A stretch of DNA of 64,000 nt from Apodemus sylvaticus (Eukaryota; Chordata; Mammalia; Rodentia; Muridae): contig NC_067480.1 of assembly GCF_947179515.1 (NCBI RefSeq), forward strand, positions 8,985,501 through 9,049,500, given 5' to 3'. This document shows, one piece after another, positions 58,541-64,000 of the stretch. A model generated the notes under the pieces. It searched no databases. It was given only the letters and a program-made list of their open reading frames with translations, and was not told the origin of the DNA. The translations under genes and the position numbers were made by a program. The stretch's first letter is position 1. Every line of letters starts with the position of its first letter.

Positions 58541-60051
58541 ATGATATCATTAGTTTTAAGTTATAAATTAAAAAAAATGTATCAAATCAAATAACCTACT
58601 GGAATTTCAGGGCCAGTAAGTAAAGGACTTACTCTAGATGCTAACTCTCTGCAAAATGAGCAATGTTCTTCCCATGTTTCTATTTTCAAAATTCCCTTGA
58701 ATTTGGTTAAATGCTAGATTCAGAAAAGAGTAGGATTAAATACATGGTTTGGGTGAACAGCCACCTCTTTTTGAACATTTGTGTCATACGCAAGCAACCT
58801 AAAACCACGAAGACAAAAAACCATTTAATTCAGTAATTAAATGCTGACTAAATTTTAAATAAAACAAAGGACAATTAGGAAAAAATATGTGTTGTAGGAT
58901 TAACATTCTTGTTTAACTTGGTATGCTAATTAAAATTAAAATTTCAGTATTCCATTTTATTTTGCGGCATAAGGATGGGAGCTATAGTCAACTAAGTATC
59001 ATCTTTCCCCAGTTTTGATCAACAGTATTTTAAGGCCTTTGAAGGATTAGTAGATAAAGCAATTGGTTTCTCAGGGACATGAGTGGAGACCAGAGAAGCT
59101 GACAGATGGCTCACATGCAGATGGCCGCCTGGAAGACAGTGTCTTCTGACACCTCAGACCTCTCTATTTTGAGATACAATGGCAGTCCTTATTGGAGTGA
59201 AAAGAGCATGAAGTGTGCTAGTTTAACCCCATTACTTTGTCCCTTAGAGGGTAAAGGCAAGAAGCCCATGGCCATTGTGTCTGTAGGCTAGGGTGTTGTT
59301 GTAGATAATATCCCCATCTTCTCCCATCCTCAGCGATGCCACTAGTCAACCTTTGCTCTACAAATCAGGGCTGTATCTCTCTTCCTAGAGTCATGTTCCA
59401 TGGTGTCTTGGAACTGGTGATTTTCCTTTTAAAGAGCCAGAAAAAATAAAAAAGAAAAGAAAAGCTATAAAAATAGTTAATGTTTCTAAAAGTGAAGAAA
59501 CATTGAAGTGCCTCCCCTGTTTCCATTACTGCAAAGCCAGGTAGCCTATTCTTATGAAGCAACATCCCATAAAGAGAACTGGGAGAGAATGAACAACAAC
59601 GTGGCAATGTTTCGATGCCGGGGATGGAGAAAAGTGGGAGAGAATGTCCGTGAGGTTGGCATAGCCTTCCCCATTTATACAGTTTCATTTTCAGTACTGA
59701 GAACAACATAACTGGAAAGGCTAAACAAGTGAATAATTAAGTATTATTCTCACAACTTGTTTCAAATAGAGTAAATCTCTCAAAACTGTAATCTATGTAA
59801 CTGAGTAATTTAATTTTTCATAAAAATATTTGAGGCTACTGCACTGATTTCCTTGGAAGAGGGCATGGGCATTTGTCCTCCTTGATAACTGGGTATTAAC
59901 TTGGGTACCTGCCTCTCAGTTCATGCGTGCATTGGGGTTTACCTCCGCTTTAATCTATTGTTTTCTTCTTCTCATCACTCAGGGCTTTCCACAGCATCCA
60001 CCAGATGCAGTTTGCCTAATTTCTGCTTTTCTCTTCTTCAAGTGGATGAGC
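58541..60051. other. Unassigned sequence, no gene seen
   Basis: About 1.5 kb without a recognised element. Frames of 60-114 codons (59106-59291; 59365-59709 minus) have no recognised similarity. Confidence 0.45.
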
Positions 60052-60207
60052 TTGTACACTGTTATGATGTCTTCAGACACACCAGAAGAGGATGACAGAA
60101 TTCCATTACAGATGGTTGTGAGCCACCATGTGATTGCTGGGAATTGAACTCAGGACCCCTAGAAGATCAGTTGGTACTCTTAACCACTGAGCCACCTCTC
60201 CAGCCCC
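60052..60207 (-). mobile_element. B2 SINE, reverse
   Basis: On the plus strand GTCTTCAGACACACCAGAAG (60069), GATTGCTGGGAATTGAACTC (reverse box B) and CTCTTAACCACTGAGCCACC (reverse box A) are in the expected reversed order, ending CTCCAGCCCC. Confidence 0.92.
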
Positions 60208-60318
60208 CTGAATTAAGTCTTAAATCTCACACTGCCCATTCACACTTCACTTTGAACTTTCTTACATCTCTATGGTCGTCAACAGAAGATGCAGATTACA
60301 TCTCGGGGTGGTGGTGGG

Positions 60319-60756
60319 TGTAGCCGCCCGCGGCCACATGCGAACCGGATCCCTGGAAGAGAATTCTGGGGGTAACGGGAAGGGGGCGAAAGAGAAATGA
60401 GTCAAGAGGACAGTTGCCCATAGAGACTGACTTTACTATTATTTAGCCAATATATATAGTCTTTGGAAAACCACCCTGCCCCCCAAATGGCAGCGAATTC
60501 TTGGATCTTCTTCTCAGCGGGTGGCCTGCTTCCAGTCCCGCAGGTTTCTGCTGGTCTCCAGGTGAGAGTGCCCTGAGGCAGCCTTGGTTGTTAAGGTGAA
60601 AGTGGCTGTATTGTTCCCAACGAAACAAGGGCCAGAGATAACACCAGGGGAAGGGTGGAGGCTGTAGGCCAGGAAAGTCGCAGCTTGAATAGGCCAGAGA
60701 TAACACCAGGAAGAGTGGGGGCTGCCAGCCAGCTCAATGCTGTGGGGGAAGGGACA
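60319..60756 (-). mobile_element. Solo LTR of a class II (ERVK-type) endogenous retrovirus
   Basis: A 438-bp LTR bounded by TG (60319) and CA (60755-60756) and flanked by the perfect 6-bp target duplication GGTGGG at 60313-60318 and 60757-60762. Six bases is the ERVK/class II length. On the minus strand it starts TGTCCCTTCC and ends GCGGCTACA. A TATATATA box lies at 60451-60458. Two copies of GCCAGAGATAACACCAGG (60631 and 60693, 62 bp apart) look like a duplicated U3 enhancer segment. The right (minus-strand 3') end is CpG-rich. No internal gag, pol or env sequence is present, as expected after LTR-LTR recombination. Confidence 0.88.
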
Positions 60757-60762
60757 GGTGGG

Positions 60763-61423
60763 AATGGTGAAAGTCATCACCTGAATTGTCATTATCCATA
60801 TGGTAATATTTTGAATTAAAACAAGAAATGCAATCTCATTTGTAAAGAACAATGATCTTGAAATCACATCTGACCCTATTAAGTTCTATGGCACTGGCCA
60901 AGAATTAACTTTTGCCACAGAAAATTATGGAGACTCTATTAGCTACATCTTTGCATGCCTAACAAAATATTAGTTTCATGTAATATTAAGAAAAAAACTA
61001 TATCACTTCATTCAATGAAGGTTTACTGATCGTCTTCCATACATTGAGAAGGTAAGCTAGGATAAATAACTGTGGGTATTGTTTGAGTAGAGAGGGCATT
61101 GAAAACGGGAGAGGGCAAAGAGCAAGCCAAATACATGCAAAATTAGGATATCAACCAACCAATCAATCAATGACAGAATGAGGCAGAAGCAGCATTGAAA
61201 TGTTATCTGGAAATGGTCAAGAGCTATTTAAAATAAGCCCAGAGGCACACTATATGTCAAATAGATAAGTTACAAGGATCCTAAATAAAGACCCTCTGGT
61301 ATAAATGTCTGTAAAACCCAAGACAGGGCAAGTGGAGCAAAGGCTTGAGGGCAAACCTCCAACTTTTCAAAACAGCAACAAAATCCTCATGGCAGTTGGG
61401 TGGGGGAGCCTTAAAATTGGTAA
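60763..61423. other. Unassigned sequence, no gene seen
   Basis: No recognised element between the solo LTR and an old B1. Confidence 0.4.
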
Positions 61424-61585
61424 AAGCTGTCTAGGTATGATGGTATATGCTTATAATCCCAGCACTCAGAAACTGAAGCAGGAGGATTGCTGTAAATTCA
61501 AGGTAAGCCCGGGCTATATAATGAGCTCTAGACCAAGCAAGGCTGCAGAGACAGATCATGTCTCAACTTTTTAAAAAAAAAAAAA
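61424..61585 (+). mobile_element. Old B1/PB1-type SINE
   Basis: GCTGTCTAGGTATGATGGTA, TATAATCCCAGCACTCAGAA, GAAGCAGGAGGATTGC, CCCGGGCTATATAATGAGCT and a long A tail (61570-61585) follow the B1 monomer. The early diverged form suggests a proto-B1. Confidence 0.82.
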
Positions 61586-62224
61586 TATCTTTCAGCAATG
61601 AAGTAAAAATAGTGCCAGTTACAAACCCAAGGTAATTCCTCACTAGTATGTATCTGCAAGGAACTCTTCTAACACTAGGAAACCCCATGCTGAGCCTGAG
61701 AAGTAGGAAGGAATGAAAATAAACTTATATTCAAGAATGTTAGTTGCTTTAGAGAGCAATAAAAACATAAGGTTTTAGTAGACTTTTATATAAAACAGTC
61801 AAAGGGATAATAAATGGAGTTTCAAAATAACTTGTACTAAGAAAAATAATTAAAAATTTAATTTTAGGTTTTAATAATTTAAATGTATTTGGTGAAACAT
61901 TCCATGGTGAATACTAGAATAAACAGCTTCCAATAAGAACAAAGAAAAATACAAGATAAAACTACTCATTAAATCAAGGATAAAGGCAAGAAAAGGCAAC
62001 GGGGGAAAAACCAGTAGAGATTTGTCCCTAGCACATAGAAGTCATTTCAAATATCAGCATGACAAATGGCTGCATCACCGGGAAGAGAATGAATGGACTT
62101 CCTAGTTGACATTCCTAGGATACTAGATAAAAATATAAATAAATCAGGTCCTATATACTGCCAGTTTATAGACCGTAGTTTAGAGACACTGGGTAGATGA
62201 CTTATATGGTGGAAAATTCTATAT
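61586..62224. other. Unassigned AT-rich sequence
   Basis: No recognised gene or repeat. Confidence 0.4.
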
Positions 62225-62830
62225 TTGTCCTCATATTTAGCTTCTTTTAATTTTGAATGTGAGCTCTCCTTCCTGGGCTACTGTGGCGCCCTTCCCTTGG
62301 GATGTGCACGCCACGGAGTAGCCTCTGCACACCGCCGTGTCTGGTGCCTCCCTAGGATCTCCCCATTTCCCACATGTTTAAGCAGAAGTCATTTTAATTT
62401 TTCAGTTCACTTCAGTGTTCTTGAATGCGGCTTACCACATAAGATTGTATTTTATGACTGCCTTGATCAGCAAAGGATTTCCAGCTTTGCCAGCTCCTCT
62501 CTCCTAGATCCTAAGGCAGAACAGCTGCAAAACTTAATCTCGCTTTTGGTAATGAATTCATTCATCTCATCTGTATGCAACTCAGGCCGACTAACCCCAA
62601 CTTTAAAGGAAAATGAGGGCTGATCTTTTTTAAGAGAGTGACTCTGGAGCAGACTGATCCCTGAGAGGCACGAAGAGATTGAAGTTGTTCTGTCTCACCC
62701 CCAGGCTTTTACAAGGGTAAAGCCAGGCAATCAGGAAGAGATTTGACGGGCCTGTCAATCAAGGATGCTGCAGGCAAACCTCGCTCATTGCGATTGATTA
62801 GCCAAAGGGAATTATCTTAGGAGAGTAAAA
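62225..62830. promoter_or_regulatory. Candidate conserved non-coding element
   Basis: Repeat-free, even-complexity sequence with a 132-codon frame (62225-62623) of no recognised similarity. It contains a perfect PBX-PREP/MEIS site (62752-62761) and a PBX-HOX-like CGATTGATTA (62791-62800) within 50 bp. I infer an enhancer-like element; the single sequence cannot show conservation. Confidence 0.3.
62752..62761 (-). promoter_or_regulatory. PBX-PREP/MEIS composite site
   Basis: CTGTCAATCA on the plus strand is TGATTGACAG on the minus strand, the optimal decamer bound by PBX-PREP1/MEIS TALE homeodomain heterodimers. A decamer alone is weak evidence, but its placement in repeat-free sequence next to a second TALE/HOX-like word is suggestive. 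Confidence 0.4.
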
Positions 62831-63166
62831 GAGAGTAGTGCTGAAATCAGCTGTTCAGTCTCTTCATCTTTTTGAGCCTTGATCTATTCATCTGTGAAAA
62901 GGGAGGATTCAAGCATAATCCCCTACAAACCTGGTTTGTTAAACCCCGGTGTCTATGGAAATTAGCGAGAGATTCTGAACCCACAGATTGCCAAGCCCAC
63001 CTGGACGTTTCTGGTTCAGTGTTTCTCAGGTAGACCCTGTGAACCTGTATCTTTAACAAGCTGTCTGACTGAGGCTGCTGGCTCAGAGACAACACTTGGA
63101 AACTGCTTTGTGACAGTCGCTTTTTGCTCAACTGTACTCCAAAACACTGCAAAGTTCAAATGCCAG

Positions 63167-63188
63167 ATACACTTAATATTAAGTGTAT
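63167..63188. promoter_or_regulatory. 22-bp perfect palindrome with paired NK2-type sites
   Basis: ATACACTTAAT followed by ATTAAGTGTAT is exactly self-complementary over 22 bases. Each half contains CACTTAA or its reverse TTAAGTG, the NKX2-class homeodomain core, with a central TAATATTA. It lies in repeat-free sequence. Confidence 0.4.
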
Positions 63189-63534
63189 ACCTAAAGCAAC
63201 TTCTAATTTGCATAAATAATACATGCATTATTGTACCTCATTAGTGCACGGTAGATAAGAATCGTTTATAATTCTTAATATTTGCCTTTAACAGTTAGCA
63301 CACAATTTATTTTTCTCAAGTGAAAACGTCCCTCACGACATCTGGTAGATGTGCAAGGCTGGCCCTTTAAGCACGCAGCAAACAGTCATTTATGTGCTCA
63401 TGGCTACTGGGGGAAAGTTTAAACCCAGAAATTTTCCTGCTTGCCCAGTTCCTTGCTCCTAAAATCACTTATGTATTTGGATAGAAACTGAACCGAGTTC
63501 TATTAAAATGCATGAATCCCCAAATAGAGAGGGA

Positions 63535-63580
63535 AAAAAATCTTGTTAGCCAGCTAACAAAAAATCTTGTTAGCCAGCTA
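63535..63580. repeat. 24-bp tandem duplication with hairpin
   Basis: AAAAAATCTTGTTAGCCAGC then TA occurs at 63535-63556 and again at 63559-63580, period 24. The junction forms an inverted repeat TTGTTAGC-CA-GCTAACAA (63543-63560) with 8-bp arms. Confidence 0.92.
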
Positions 63581-63644
63581 TTATTGCGAGTGATTTTATA
63601 AAATGTCTTATCAAATCCGATTGTTTACAAGAAAGCATCCTGGC

Positions 63645-63648
63645 AAAA

Positions 63649-63683
<35 letters not shown>

Positions 63684-63684
63684 A
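63645..63684 (+). mobile_element. A-tail-only (AAAT)n insertion with target duplication
   Basis: Forty bases of AAAT repeats and nothing else are bounded by a perfect 15-bp direct repeat AGAAAGCATCCTGGC at 63630-63644 and 63685-63699. This is the footprint of target-primed reverse transcription that copied only the A-rich tail of a retroposon RNA. A simple microsatellite expansion would not duplicate the flank. Confidence 0.85.
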
Positions 63685-63699
63685 AGAAAGCATCCTGGC

Positions 63700-64000
63700 T
63701 AGGGCACGATTCAGTGGGAGCAAATGTGGCATCATGGGGAATGGGGACAGGGAGGGGGAAGGGGAGGGAGAAGGGCAGAGGGGATGGAATCAGGACTGAG
63801 AAGCCACCATATCGCTTGTCTGCACATCTCTTTGCCCACGGTCTGATGTCGGCTGTATCAGAGAATAATGATGTAATGACCTGCAGACCAGCCGTCTCCT
63901 ATCATCAGGCCGAAATGGCTATGCCAATGCCCACAACAGCAACTCTGGGCCCACAACTCTCTGTGGCACAGAAAGCAAACACCACATCTTTAGGCCAGTG
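63700..64000. other. Unassigned sequence to window end
   Basis: A G-rich stretch (63741-63780) and otherwise unique-looking sequence. No gene seen. Confidence 0.4.

Noticed and set aside
1..64000. CRISPR arrays, bacterial operons, phage or plasmid features
   Set aside because: The window is mammalian nuclear DNA; tandem repeats here lack unique spacers and no prokaryotic genes are present.
1..64000. Intact tRNA, rRNA or snRNA genes
   Set aside because: tRNA-like box A and B sequences found here all belong to B2, B3, B4 or ID-like SINEs; none folds into a plausible full tRNA by inspection.

Overview
This is mammalian, specifically murine-rodent, nuclear DNA and most likely rat. The evidence is the repeat content: B1, B2, B3, B4/RSINE1-type and ID-like SINEs, rodent L1 (Lx-like) 3' UTRs, URR1 hAT transposons, ERVL/MaLR-like LTRs and long CA/GT arrays. 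The L1 3' ends read like rat L1, but I could not run a species search. The window is AT-rich, has no CpG island, and I found no functional protein-coding gene. Long open frames in it are chance frames, translations of simple repeats, or fragments of L1 and of a ribosomal-protein retrocopy. It is best read as intergenic or deep intronic sequence.

Layout. 1-5 kb: microsatellites, a 20-bp minisatellite, a B3 SINE, an LTR-like element and a 5'-truncated L1. 5-12 kb: mostly unique sequence with two perfect or near-perfect tandem duplications, an RFX-type X-box and a conserved-element-like tract. 12-17.8 kb: an ancient L1 remnant broken by a B3, an intact-ended URR1 and a reverse LTR-like element. 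17.8-25.4 kb: largely unique. 25.5-28.1 kb: a broken L1 (5' UTR monomers, frameshifted ORF1, first codons of ORF2) that stops abruptly at an AT-rich tandem repeat of about 162 bp, itself split by an inverted L1 3' end. 28.8-29.2 kb: a URR1 split by a B2. 32-33.9 kb: an old L1 3' UTR holding a B2-L1 chimeric retrocopy. 35-41 kb: very long GT/TG arrays, B1 and RSINE1-like SINEs. 41.6-50.3 kb: MaLR-like LTRs, ancient L1, a processed Rpl17 pseudogene inside a B3, and another L1 3' UTR. 55.6-57 kb: GATA and AT arrays with a duplicated and inverted segment structure. 60.3-60.8 kb: a class II solo LTR with a perfect 6-bp target duplication. 62.2-63.7 kb: unique, conserved-looking sequence with homeodomain-type motifs, a 22-bp perfect palindrome and an A-tail-only insertion.

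No genes act together here. The coherent story is retrotransposition: L1 machinery mobilised L1, B1/B2/B3, Rpl17 mRNA, a fused B2-L1 molecule and apparently a bare A-tail. Several insertions are nested, so their relative order can be read. The most noteworthy items are the B2-L1 chimera (32206-32692), the tail-only insertion (63629-63699), the interrupted 162-bp tandem repeat (27126-28060), the templated-insertion-like structure (56012-56900), and motif-bearing candidate regulatory tracts near 10.1 kb and 62.7-63.2 kb.
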